From: Trichinella spiralis
Taxonomy: Eukaryota; Nematoda; Enoplea; Trichinellida; Trichinellidae
NCBI GenBank assembly: GCA_000181795.3
Contig: CM012953.1
Coordinates: 15,623,998-15,687,997 of the forward strand
Length of the DNA: 64,000 nucleotides
Direction: 5' to 3'
The position numbers and the translations under genes are program-made. Positions 36,023-48,480 of this stretch are shown in pieces. The number at the start of each line of letters is the position of its first letter. Position 1 is the stretch's first letter. Under the pieces are notes generated by a model. That model had not been told where the DNA came from. It saw only the letters and a list, made by a program, of their open reading frames with translations, and searched no databases.

Positions 36023-39000
36023 ATGCCAAATCAAACGGTTTTCCGTTTTTATCACTGGCAAATAAATGAGCAGTTGGGCAATGAAATATTGAAAAAATTG
36101 CTGAACGACATGCTTGAAGGAGAAAATTTATCAGTTGAATCTGTTAGATGTGAATTTACCTTTTGCGTTGTCAGTACAAAAAGTTCGATTACAAACGAAG
36201 AGATAGCAAAGCTGAAATGGTTGATTGAAAGACCATTCAATATGGAAACGCTTGCAGCCGAATCTGCATTTGCCTACACCAGACCAGAAAATCGCGTGAT
36301 AATAGAAATTGGTACTAGGTATTGTGATATATACTTATATCATTGTTGTTATGATTTTATTATTTAATTTAAATTGTTTTGCAGACCATATTTAGTAACA
36401 CCTTTCAGTATTAATGCAGTTGTGGCTTGCAAGTTGGCGGGTCTGAATTTTGTTTCACGACTGGAAAAAACAAGACGGTATTGCATTCATTACAACCGTG
36501 GAAAACTGTCACTTCCAATAAGAAGAAAGGTATTACTATTTCTTATATTTTTTAAAATAAATTTGCATATGCAATTTCACAATTAAAACACAGTTAAAAT
36601 GTTACATTTAAATGCTTTCAGATTTTAACTGCTTTGCATGATCGAATGACTGAATGCGAATACACTTCAGATGTTGTAGATTTTGGCACAAGAAGAGAAA
36701 GACAGAAAGTACAAGAAGTTGAAATCATGATTGATGACAAAGTTGGTTTGGAGTTTTTTAATAAAAAAAAAGGTATAATAACGCTAAATGCTTCAATTTG
36801 CTACTTTTGTAACGCTGCATTATAAATAGCAAATATTGTAGATCTTACTATAGAAGACGAAGATATAAAATATATGCTACATTTATTCAAATATAAACTA
36901 AAACGAAATCCTACCGACGTGGAAATTTATGATCTGACACAAAGTAATAGGTAGGAAATTTATTTTATGAATATAAATTCTTAGCTGATTATTTGCAATT
37001 AATTAATCAAGCCAATTCTAAGATTTGAATATATTTAATTTATCTGTCAGCAGTTTTGTTGCAGATTGAAGTCGATGTAAGTTGATTCTGATTCAATGAT
37101 TCTCGTTTCAGTGAAGTCTGTCGTCACTGGTTTTTCAAAGGAAAATTAATGGTGGAAAATGAATTGCAACCAATATCAATGCTCCAAATGGTTAAAGATA
37201 CCCAGTTATTTTCCAGACAAAATAGTATTTTGAAATTTTCATATGGTGGCAGGTAATTTGTTCAATGAAGTTATTACTAATTTATTATTATTAGTATTGT
37301 TCTTCTGATAGTGTGATTCGAGGTCTTAACGTATTGCAAATGCGACCAGTAGATCCAACAGAAGCTTCTGAATTCCAAATTTTTCCAGTATTGTCTCACA
37401 TAGTCCTCGCGGCAGAGACTAATAATTTCCAAGCAGGTAACCTTTAAATGTGCTTTACTAAATGACTTTGCTGTGAAACTATGTGACATGTAAAAAAATA
37501 GCTACATGGGCAAAGGTTCAGAGAATAAGCATTTGAAAGTTGTTCTTGAATTAATTGCAGTGATAGTGTTCAAGTTTATAGACATGAATGCTGGCAGTAA
37601 CAGATTTTTACAAAATTAATAAAGGTTTCCATTTGGGATTGCGTATGTAAAGTAACTGATGCACTGAATAATTCAACTTAATATTTTTAAGTATAACAGA
37701 TATATCTCGATAAAATACATTTTAAGCACCTTGTGCTTTATTTTACTTTAAAATTATCATATGCATTATTGTTATTAAATCATAGTAACGTTTAATTATT
37801 ATTCATTTTATTTTTCTATGTGATGAACATTAAAAGTTTCTCAATTGTTTGCAGTTTTAATTTTAAGTATTTACATCATTAAGATTTTTTTGTTAGTTTC
37901 TCCCAAGAATTTGATGCTGATTTAGGGATATGCCCTTCAACTGGTGCTGCTAGCGGTACCGGAGGTCGCATTCGAAATGTTCATGCTACTGGAAGAGGTG
38001 CATATGTAGTTGCTGCTATATTTGGCCTTGCCTTTGGAAATTTGAATGTTCCAGGTAACCGGTGCTTGTTAACGTATAGAATTTGTAGTAATAATTGCAA
38101 AAGAAATATGTTATAAAACCTGTATCACTTCGTTATAATTATTGTGCTCATTAAAAATAAAACCAAATTTATTTCAAAAGATAATCAAAACTGCTTTATA
38201 ATAGGGCATCGTCTTCCTTGGGAACGATGCAATCATGCTGAGTCATGTACCTTTGCATCTCCTCTTCAAATATGCGTTCAAGCAAGTGACGGATCATCAG
38301 AATATGGGAACAAATTTGGCGAGCCAATAATTTGCGGATTTACAAGATCCTTTGATCAATACGTCAATGAACTTGCATGTCGTTATGCTTATTTGAAACC
38401 AGTGATGTTTTCTGGTGGTGTTGGAAGAATTGATGAGATCAATATTGAAAAACTAAAACCTGCCCCAGGTTGTGTTGTTGGACTTATTATTGTCAGGATA
38501 CTTATATTTAATGTATTGTATAGCATTTTTAGAATAATTCTGAATTTTTAGTTTTTAATGAGATATTTTGTGTTGAGTGATACGTGAATTCAAAGTAAGG
38601 ATAGCATTAGGTTTTTATTAAAATTTGCAATTTAATTCTGTTATACGTTATAAAAATTTAATATAATATAATCTCTTTTCATTTCTTCACTTCACTTACT
38701 TTATAATAATGTTAAACCTACTTCTTTTTAATCAATTTTTCATTTAGTTTTTTAATATGCATAACTAATGAGCCATTATAAACTTGACATATTAAAATTC
38801 TTTTTTTGATCAGTTTATAAAAATTTTAAGGCATGCTAATTGTTAAACTTGGTGGTCCTGCTTATCGCGTGAGTCTTGGAGGAGGAACTTCATCAACAAT
38901 TGAAATCCATGGTAATGTGTTGCAGTTAGTAATAGCAACACTGATATTAGAATATAAAAATTACTTCAGGAAACGGCTGCTTGCAGTATGAGGCAGTTCA

Positions 39001-42000
39001 TCGCGGTGATCCTGGTATGGGTCAAAAGCTCAATAGAACAATCAGAGCGTGCTCAGAGCTTGGAAGAAACAATCCAATAATATCAATTTATGATCAAGCA
39101 GCTGGCGGAAATGGTAATTTCAGTTTAAACATTTTCAGTATGAAAACAAAATATTTAAACACTGATGAATGTTAATATTCGACATTTTTTGCATTTCATG
39201 ACTTTCCAATGCATAACAATTATTTATACCGCTCATTCAAAAGTGTCATTTTTATGTTTCCATTTATTTAGGCAATGTGATCAGAAAGCTAATTGAACCA
39301 TATGGCGCTTCGATTGAATCAGATAACTTTAGTTTGGGAGATTCTTCACTCAGTATTCAGGAGTTGTGGAGTTCTGAATATCAGGAATCAGATGCTATTT
39401 TAATGAATCCGAAAAATATCCCACTAATAGAAAAAATTTGTCAACGAGAACGCTGCCTATACAATGTAGTGGGAAGTGTAACAGAAAGCGAAAAGGTAAG
39501 ATAAAATCGTTTATTGCATGATAAAGCGAATATTTTATATTTTTAGCTGTTGGTGAAAAATTTTCATGATGCAGCAGATTCGTTTGAGTTACCTGTTAAT
39601 TTAGATTTAGCTCTTGTCAAACCTTACCACAATCATCAAGCAAGTATTTTCATTATCTGAATGCACTTCTTTTGTAATTATTTTAGTTTTTTTCAGAAAA
39701 GTTTCATCTTGAGTAAAACCGTGCGTTCAGCAACACAGATATTAAGAAAATTTTCTTTGGATGCCCCCATTCAGACTGCGCTCAAAAGAGTATTACTTTT
39801 GCCGTCTGTGGGAAGTAAGAATTTTATTACCAACAAGGTAATATGAAAAATTTTGGGTATTTTTTAAAGATTATTTATCTTTTATCTTTAGGTTGATCGA
39901 AGTGTCACTGGCTTGGTTGCGCAGCAGCAGTGTGTTGGTCCTTTTCACACTCCTGTAGCTGACGTAGCTGTTACAGCATTATCATACTTTGAAACGGTAA
40001 ATGCACTGAGCATCAATATTTTATCAGTCATATTGTTATCAATATTTTTCATTCAATTCTACTGCCAAATAAATTTCTTTAGTAAAATAGCAAGTTTTTA
40101 TATGCTTTTAATTCTGTTTGCTGATTATATACAATAAAAAAATCTTATTTCCACAAGCTTATTTAAATTTAAAAAAATTTTTCAATTATTTTTTAGATCA
40201 ATTGCATTAAAAATTATAATTTAATTTTTTATAGGTTGGCGCAGCAGTAGCTGTTGGGGAGCAGCCAATTAAAATGTTGATCTATCCGGAAGTCGGTGCT
40301 CGTTTGACTGTAGGAGAATCCCTAACAAATTTAGTTTTTGCAAAAATAACAAATTTGGAAGTAAAAATTATTTATTTATTAATTTTGCTTTAATCTTAAT
40401 GTAAGTTGCATTTTATTCAGAATGTTAAATTTATAGAGAATGTGTATAATTTGTTTCAAAGTAATCATTTTTGCATAGTTGCCAATGAAAATAAGTATGC
40501 TCTGCTTTCTTATTCAAAGTATGAAAATAATGTAAACTAAGAATTAATTGGGAAAAGGTAATTAAGAATAAAGTACAACTTTTATGTCAATTGTTCAGGA
40601 CGTAAAATGCAATGCCAATTGGATGTGGCCTGCAACTTCACCCGAAGAAAGATATAGAATGCTTGAAGCTTGCGATGCGATGTGCAAAGTAATGAACAAA
40701 CTTGGAATTGCCGTAGACGGTGGAAATGAATCATTATGTCTGGAAGCAGAAATTAACGAAGAAGTCGTTAAAGCACCGGGTAAAAAATGTACATGGAAAT
40801 TACGTTTTCAAATTATTTTATTTTGTCACAGGAACATTGGTTATAACCAGTTATGCGCTGTGTACTGATATTACTAAAACAGTAACTCCAGATTTAAAAT
40901 GTACTACAGAAGACGGTAAAATGGATAGTTAAAATACACAAACATTTACTTAATAGGTATATTTAAATATGTAGGATGCTTGATTTTGGTCCGGTTTGCA
41001 TCTTTGTTTGATTCTTGGCGTCTTGGAGGTTGTGCAATTGCACAAGGATATGGTCGCACAGGATGTGACTCTCCAGATTTGGATAATGTTGAACAGTTTA
41101 AATCAGCTTTCAGAATTACTCAAAGCCTTATTTCAGGTATTTTATGCATGATTCATTTAAAACAATTTTACCCACTTTCAAACTTTCAGATAGAGTGATT
41201 TCTGCTGGCCATGATATCAGCGATGGAGGACTAATTGTTTGCTTGTTGGAAATGGCATTTTCTGGTGGTCGCTCCATTGTTATAGATCTTCCATTTACAG
41301 AAAGTAATCAGAAGTAGCTGCTTAGATGTCTTTTTTGAGAATTAATAGCCATTTAGAGCCTATAAATCTTCTGTTTTCTGAAGAACTTGGCATTGTAATT
41401 GAAGTATCACAATCAAATCTTGATAAAGTATTAAATGATTTTCATGCTGCTAATGTTCCTGTTGCTTATATTGGCAAATCTAAAAGCCTTACAGATGAAG
41501 AACCAATGGTAAAAAAATTTACATTATTTTATAGAAATAATTTTTAGAAATTTCTTTTAGATTGAAATAAAGATAAATGGAGATGTAGTGCTTGCCGGTA
41601 GTGTACAAAGCTACAGATGCACATGGCAAGAGACTAGTTGTCGGCTTGAAAAATTGCAATGCAATCCAATTTGTGTGGAAGAAGAGGTGTTTCGGCTTAA
41701 ATTAAAGTTGCCGAAGTATGAAATGCAATCTTTGATGGAAATTCCAGCTGTTTCACAGCATGCCACTGTAAAGGATGGTAAATTTAAAGTTGATTTTTAA
41801 TGTATTATGATGTAAATAATATTTGTGATGTGAATTTACGCATGGTCGACTTTTGACTGCATTAATGGAATAAATACATTTATAATTTGCAGATATGATG
41901 GCAATGTACAATAATTAATAAGCAAATGAAGTGAAGAAAAATTTACACCCCTTAGTGTGAAACAACTCTTAACTTTCATTTACAGAGATTCATTTATCAA

Positions 42001-43206
42001 ATATACAGTTTTCCATATTACATGAAATTAAATATCTGTATAAATATATAAAATATTTCATTATTAACGTGTTTGTTTAGCATCGACTCCATGCGTCGCT
42101 ATTCTCAGAGAAGAAGGTACTACTGGAGATCGTGAAATGGCTGCCGCTTTCATGTGTGCAGGCTTTAGAGTCTGGGATTTATCTATGCAAGACTTAATTG
42201 ATAATAATATATCTCTGAATAACTTTCAAGGGATAGTATTTCCTGGGGGATTCTCTTATAGCGATGTTTTAGGGGCATCAAAAGGTAATTTTCACTTTTG
42301 TGACAATTCTACTTAAGAAAGTTAAAGCTTTTTCCATTTTCAGCATGGGCATGCAGCATTTTATATCATCCAAAAGTCAAATATCAGATAGAACAGTTTT
42401 TGCAACGTCGAGACACTTTCAGCTTAGGAGTTTGCAATGGCTGCCAGTTGATGGCCACGCTTGGTTGGATAGGTTCTAACGAAGCCATGGGTAAGCTTCG
42501 CTTTGAATGTATGAATTTTTTCAATTTGATTTTATTTAGGAAGAAGTGTGCAAGCAGTATCTCTCGAACAAAACATTTCTGGACGATTTGAGTCTAGATT
42601 TGCCACAGTGCGAATTGAAAGAAGTCGATCTATTATGCTGAGAGGCATGGAAAATTCTGTATTAGGGATATGGATTGCCCATGGAGAGGGTAGGTACTTT
42701 AAAATTAGACGTAAATTACAAAAACAATTTCATATTTTATTACTGCATAAGTAATAACTTGATTTGAAAATACACAATTATGTATATAATTTCGTTATTA
42801 ATGAATAATTTAAATCAGTTTACTTAAAATAATGAAAAAATTAAATATTTACAATATATTGTTTTCAGATTTGTCGTATTTGGTCATATTTTTATTTTAA
42901 GGTCGGTTTCAGTTTAGAGATGATTTAGCATACGCTGCAGTGGAGGTTAATCATTTGATCGCTCTCCGTTATGTTGATTGGGAAAATGAAATTGCATTAG
43001 CATATCCGTACAATCCTAACGGTTCTCCAGGTGGAATAGCGGCAATATGTTCAGCTAATGGAAGACATTTGGCTATGATGCCTCATCCTGAACGATCTTT
43101 CATGACCTGGCAATGGCCATATTGGCCTTATGAGCATGCCCCTGTCAGCCCATGGTATCACATGTTTAGAAACGCTTACGAGTGGTGTTTGGAAGTTCGC
43201 TCTTAG
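36023..43206 (+). CDS. PFAS: Phosphoribosylformylglycinamidine synthase
   Basis: Converts FGAR to FGAM with glutamine and ATP in de novo purine synthesis; cytosolic. 25 exons, first 36023-36318, last 42902-43206, summing to 1,334 codons (1,333 aa; human 1,338). Domain order is conserved: N-terminal PurS-like part, linker LHDRMTE, SNSEVCRHWFFKG, the first AIRS-like half with TGAASGTGGRIRNVHATGRGA and FGNLNVPG, NKFGEP, then YDQAAGGNG. The second half has NKVDRSVTGLVAQQQCVGP, GIAVDGGNESL and GHDISDGGL. The C-terminal glutamine amidotransferase has catalytic Cys1164 in GVCNGCQ and MPHPERSF. Odd points: the AETHNFPTG motif reads AETNNFQAG at residue ~322, and intron 12 appears to be GC-AG. Several introns are about 50 nt. 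Identity certain; exon edges by hand. Confidence 0.96.
39640..39696 (+). other. PFAS: GC-AG intron in PFAS
   Basis: The intron-12 donor reads CAA|GCAAGT and the acceptor TTTTTTTCAG. Using the nearby GT four bases later throws the reading frame off, while the GC site joins NHQ to KSFILSK in phase 0. GC donors normally need exactly this strong context. Confidence 0.75.
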
Positions 43207-44976
43207 CATTAGCATTAATTAGTGCTAAGTAGTGAAGTCTTTCTTATCTTTGCATTTTTCATTATCTATTTCAAATCAGTTTTATCAAATTAAAGCTTTT
43301 CATTCTCAAATTATACTGAAAATTGCATGGCACAAGTGGCACAGGTTATTCTCGCAATCACTGATCATAAAGATTAGCTAATAAAACAGCAGAAGTCATT
43401 AGCCAATTACCGATCAAACGCCGTACAGCCTATCAGCGAACAGCCAATCACAAAATTGTGGCCAAATTCATGCAGGTAAACGATGAACAAACCTAGTCTA
43501 ATGCCAAAATCAACGTATTAATAAGCATATACTATAGAAGGAATCAATAAAGGCTGAAAAATGTTAGTGAAATTGCATAAGAGTGAACCGATACAACTCA
43601 ATTCAATAATTCTGACAAATCCATGCATAAATTATCGATCAAATGAATTCCAATGATCAAATTAATTTCCGAATTGCTAAACTTAATTCAGGAATAGCAT
43701 ATCAAACAAAAGAAAGGATTAAGTTCCAAAAATAAGTAAAATTAAAACCCCAAATTGCGCTTTTTCATCTGGGTTAAAATTGACTCGGCTTTAGTCATCA
43801 GATAGACAAAAAATACTTTAGTCATTCAAAGGTTAAATAGATGTAGTCGACGCCATAAATCTTCATATCTGCCGCTGTGTGGAGTGAAAAATCTTGAACG
43901 GCCTTTCTTCTTTACACTGTCTCTTTCCTTCTATCAGCGTTATCAAAAGCTTTCACATGAAATAGAAAAAAGATGAAAGTTAAAATGAAATGCTACAAAA
44001 CGTTCTTTAATCCATTGTTCCATTTCACTGTCCTTTTAAGACCTCCAGATAAGCGTACTAAAAGGATTCTATTGCATCTTGAAATTTTAATAAACATTTA
44101 AATGCTTATACTGATTTGAAGAATGATGCATGCGCATAACAACAAGTGCATTACATTCTAGTAATAGCATGAATCTAAGCATACGTTTTTATTACTTTTC
44201 AAACGGATTTTTTACTTGAAATTAAAATTTAATCACAACTACATTTTCATGAAGATTGTTATACATACAAAAACAAATGCTGAATATAAATATACTGCAT
44301 TGTACTGATGCTCTTTCAGCATGGTAATATTAGGTTTAATTTATTATATTAATATTTCCAATGCATCTGAATATTTTTCTATTATGACTAATTTGATTAT
44401 TTTACATTTTACTTTCAAATAAATTACACATTTGATAACTGAATATATAAACTAATCACTGGTTACAATTGTATACATTAATTTGTTTGTTTAAAATTAT
44501 TATTTGTGAAAATTCATATTAGAAAACGACCATGAAGAAAAGCGTTATTTTAAGAGTCATTTAATACATTTTTCTATTTGCCTTCATGTATAAATTATTG
44601 TATTAGTTATTAAATTAAAAATCGACTGAATATACAATGAAATTGTTAATGCATTTTATCAAAGAATAAAAGTTCCTTGCTAAATCACCAAAGTGACCAG
44701 CGTGCAGTTGTAGTTGCAGTAAAATATTTACTCTTTCTTATACTGAGCAGTCGATGTGAAACTGATTCCACGCTAAATAGTCAAATAAACTTATTTCAGC
44801 TGGTCTGCTTGTTTTAGCTTTAGCTTCAGCTTTTCAAGCACGCAAATTATACTCAACTGTACACTATCACAGCAATACTAAGCGGCAAAACTTGAAAAGC
44901 TGATCACTCAGGTTAGTCACGACATTCTGAACTGCATTTCATCCCATGCGACTTTGCAACATTATTTACAGCAAAA
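43207..44976. other. Intergenic, PFAS to the ShK-like gene
   Basis: AATAAA-like words are absent close to the PFAS stop but CAATAAAGG occurs near 43545. The remainder is A+T-rich with no coding or RNA feature recognised. Confidence 0.5.
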
Positions 44977-45674
44977 ATGGTGCCCAGGAAGAGTAATTTC
45001 AACGTAAACTTTTGTCGAATTGAACTATTAATTTCAGTTTTAGCTTTTCTACTTCGAGGTGAATATTTATCTAAAAATTTAAATTATTTTATTTAAACAT
45101 GAAATGAAGAATATCTTTTGTTTTTGGTAATATGCCATTGAAAAAACAACATATATTAATATTGTCGATTATTTGAAAGTATAATGATTTTCAGGTTTTA
45201 ATGGACAATGGATTGAACCAGTCAAATGTTTAGATTATATTAGTTCATCTATATGTTCCGGTATTTTGAAAGTTTACGGCGAAGACAGATGTAGAATAGA
45301 TTTTTTATTTGGTCGTTATCAGTGTTGTTGGACATGTGCGGCGACGCTTGGAATTCCAATCGATAGCTTAGGTCGATTCAACGGTAAGCTATTAAATTTC
45401 AAACTCGCGTACAAGAAGTTTTATTATTTACCTGAAACATTGTAATATAACATGAAAAATGTTTTTCCTTTTTACAGATCAACAGGGATTTTATTTCTAT
45501 CATCCTGGATGTCCAAATAACGTTAGAGATGCTATTGACGCGCTCGGCTCCTCCTCTACTCAATGGTGTATGCATTGGAAAGAAAAGAACAACGGAATGA
45601 ACTGTTATGAACCACTTTTTCAATATAAATGTTATAAAACATGCAGAGTGAAATGCGGAGCATTTTCAGATTGA
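44977..45674 (+). CDS. Small secreted cysteine-rich protein with ShK-like region
   Basis: Three exons (44977-45058, 45195-45383, 45478-45674), 155 residues. The N-terminus is MVPRKSNFNVNFCRIE followed by a hydrophobic LLISVLAFLLRG, read as a signal sequence or anchor. The middle has the ShKT-like spacing C-8-C-11-C-10-CC-2-C, starting CLDYISSSIC and ending CCWTC. A second cluster of six cysteines runs from HPGCPNN to CRVKCG. ShKT modules in nematodes occur in secreted or cuticle-associated proteins and peptide toxin relatives; the spacing here is not exact, so the match is tentative. Intact reading frame; AATAAA lies about 35 bp past the stop. Function unknown. Confidence 0.75.
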
Positions 45675-45761
45675 TTACTTGTTGTATTTAATGATAAAAA
45701 TAAGCAATAAAGCAATTCAAATGTAAATTATGTATTATTTCAAAAGCACAACAAAAAACAC

Positions 45762-46512
45762 TTAAGGATTGTACATAATTTTCCGATTGCGAATTTCTTC
45801 CATATATTTTTCCACTGTTTTCCAGCCGCAAAGTTTTTTCGGAAAACGAGTAACCTGCTGTGGTGGATCACCTTCTTGCAACCGCACAAAAACATTACTG
45901 TAACGGTATTTCACAATACCCCATCGTTCCAATGCATGCCGCCGTACACCTTTCACAATGAGACTATTTCTGGCAAACGCTTCAGCTATAAAAAGAACAC
46001 AGAATAATTTTCTCATCAAAGTCAATTCATTGAATCATGTCCATTTTGTAATTACCAATCCAAAGATTTGCTTTCTGCTCTATGCAGTGTTCACTGCTGG
46101 CTTTCTCTTGCGCTTCCAACAAAATCTCTTTCATGATTGTCGCTCCTTTGCGTGGCGTGTGATCAAGTTGAAGGAGAGCATCGTCAATCCTGAGACCCTG
46201 TATCATCTGACATACGTACCACATTCTTTTCGCACTGTATCTCACATTTTCACGATAATGGAAAACTTCACCAACTTTCGACTCGCAATGCGGAGGCCAA
46301 ATTACATTATCATAATATTGCCATTCGTCAATGGATATGCCGTTAGTTTTACGGGTCAAATCCCATTCTGGAGCTACGAATTCATGCTTCAATCGGATAG
46401 GAGGCTGTTGGATATTCAAGAAAAAATGAACCTGCGACAAAGATGCAGAATAAATGCTGCAGCAACATCTTGAAGAACGAATATAATTTACCACATTTCT
46501 AAATACACTCAT
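45762..46512 (-). CDS. MRPL22: Mitochondrial ribosomal protein uL22m
   Basis: Two exons, 46512-46056 and 45985-45762, 226 residues (human 206). The N-terminus is basic and serine-rich, fitting a mitochondrial import signal. The uL22 core is clear: VFHYRENVRYSAKRMWYVCQMIQGL (human HYRENVRYSAKKMWYVCQMIRG), DDALLQLDHTPRKGATIMKEILLEAQEKA, SLIVKGVRRHALERWGIVKYRYSNVFVRLQEG. It is part of the large mitoribosomal subunit lining the exit tunnel. The ATG is preceded one base upstream by a consensus 3' splice site (TTTATTCTTTCAG), and the upstream gene RARS2 ends only 109 bp away on the same strand. This points to operon processing by spliced-leader trans-splicing. Confidence 0.94.
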
Positions 46513-46525
46513 TCTGAAAGAATAA
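46513..46525 (-). promoter_or_regulatory. Probable spliced-leader acceptor before MRPL22
   Basis: On the minus strand TTTATTCTTTCAG ends one base before the ATG. It matches the nematode trans-splice acceptor consensus (TTTTCAG), and no upstream exon fits between here and the RARS2 stop. Trichinella is known to trans-splice with variable leaders. Confidence 0.6.
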
Positions 46526-46621
46526 AATCACATAAGTACAATAACAAAAGCAAACTAACAAAACAAAGTATGTTCAACAAATGAATAACTGTACATTAAA
46601 TTCAAAACGTGCTAAAAGAGA

Positions 46622-48480
46622 TCAAACTTTATTTAATGGCTGAATTCCCAAAATATGCAAACAATGATGCAGGGTCAGTTGAGCAGTTTTGAATAAAAGC
46701 AAACGTGCCCGTGCTACGTCGGCGGGAGCGTTGGCAACGTGAAGCCGCTTGTGTGCCACATTAGCTGATTTGCACAATCGAAACAAATAATGCACTAACG
46801 GATATGGCTCAAATTCGTCTAAACAACGACGCAACGACTGCGCCAAAAATTCTGGAGCCAAAATTTCAGCTAAACATTTCGCTTCCGATTCGTGCAGGCT
46901 TTGCAAATCATTGCAATCAGCGTCCAATAGGTCATTTTGCCCACCATCGACAAGAGAAGATAATCTTGCATAGGTTGCCTGAAGAGAATATCCCGTTGCA
47001 CCTTTAACATTCAAAACTGAATCCCAACAAAATTTATAATCAATAATTCGACGCAGTTTGAAGTCGTTCACGATGAGTGCACTCAGCACTAACTGTTGGC
47101 AAACGCTTTCATATTCAAATGGTAGCACTTTAGTTGTAGAAGCATTTTCCAAAACGGTTTTAGCTTTCAACTGACCTTGTTTCAGAAGCTCATCCGCTTT
47201 AACACCTTTTCCTTGACGTGTACTGGTATTCAAAATTCTACCAAATTTTATGTGCTTAATCCTTTCAGCAAAGCTTGGATAACCTGCTGCTGACAACACT
47301 AACTGAATACAAAAAAATACAGTTATTTGTTTAAATATAATATGTGAAATTAATAATCTGTTTAAAAAAAATTCAAATTAACTAAAATATTAAATAAGCA
47401 AAAGTTAAACTTTCTGCAATGCATAAATAAATTTTGAAAAGTGCTTACTTTCAGATTTTCAAAATGTTGATGCTGACCACTGTCCACAACATAATATATG
47501 CAGTCGGGTTGGTATTGTTGAAAACGAAGAATTGCCGCCGCCAAATCGCGAGTTAAATACAACGTAGTGTTGTCACTTTTGCACAAAGGTATAAAATGAC
47601 CTTTCGACACTATGCCTCTCACTCCTTCTCTGTTCACCGTGATAAGACCATTTTTTGTCAATGTATGAATTAATTCTTTCGCATTTTGAAAAAATTGCGA
47701 TTCTCTTTGCCAAATATCGAAATGAACATTCAAAGTTGAATAAGTCTGTTTCAATTCAGCCATACTCGCGGAACAAATTGATCTCCACAAAGCTGTTTCC
47801 TCTGACTCACCTAAACAAAAATTTATTAACATTAATAGCTGATAAACCATGATATGTGCAGAAATAAACACCCGATTCCAACGCTGTAACAAAATGTCGA
47901 GCAAATTCCGTTATTTCACTATCAGAGAGACTGTCATGATTAGCAGTGACGTAAGCGTTGGCATAATCAGCCAAGCTGAATGCTGTTGAGCTCTTTCCAA
48001 TTTTTCTCAAACCGGAAGCAATCATTCCAAACTGGGTTCCCCAATCACCAAGGTAATTTACTGAGATTACATCATGTCCAGCAGATTTCAACAAATTGAC
48101 AAGAAATCTGAAAGCAAAAATTTTGAAATCATGTTAAACTACTTACTTCAACTAGCCTGCCTAGAAGAGTGGAACGCAAATGGCCAACGTGAAATGGCTT
48201 GGCAATATTTGGCGAACTGTATTCAACAATGTAATTTTGCTTTGGTAAATTTTCAATAAAAGCTGAAACGAATTTGTCTTTATTTGTATTTTTTAAAATT
48301 TCCAATGTCTTTCTAAAATGCATGCCGGCAGTTGACAGTTGCACAAAAATAGCTTCTTACGAAATGCAGCTAATAAAATGCATAAAATTAAATTGAAATC
48401 TAAAATATGTGCATTTATTCATACGATTTACCTCGTTTTTACTTGTGAAAATTTTCAAATAACAAAAAAAGATGCTGCAT
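46622..48480 (-). CDS. RARS2: Mitochondrial arginyl-tRNA synthetase
   Basis: Class I aminoacyl-tRNA synthetase charging mitochondrial tRNA-Arg. Core exons: 48312-48157, 48107-47872, 47810-47449 and 47302-46622. A short first exon at 48480-48443 ([13 protein letters not shown]) joins in phase and gives 490 aa; alternatively translation starts at 48323 within an extended exon (481 aa). Human RARS2 has 578. Signatures: the HIGH box HVGHLRST after [45 protein letters not shown] and [12 protein letters not shown]. The anticodon-binding end [22 protein letters not shown] is close to the human one. The usual N-terminal additional domain is not visible. The intron between HIGH and the next block appears to be GC-AG. 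First gene of a likely operon with MRPL22. Confidence 0.92.
48108..48156 (-). other. RARS2: Apparent GC-AG mini-intron (49 nt) in RARS2
   Basis: The exon ends GGCAG and the intron starts GCTAGT and ends CTTTCAG. The only GT donor nearby (GAA|GTAAGT, ten bases later) puts the next exon out of frame. The GC site gives [13 protein letters not shown], aligning with human GNFIANLKEALGH. Confidence 0.65.

Noticed and set aside
41304-41356. Stop codon in PFAS after TESNQK
   Set aside because: A 53-nt intron (GTAATC to CATTTAG) joins FTE to KPINLLFSEE in frame; no loss of function needed.
46027-46473. Long plus-strand open frame opposite MRPL22
   Set aside because: It is the antisense shadow of MRPL22 exon 1, whose protein matches a known family.
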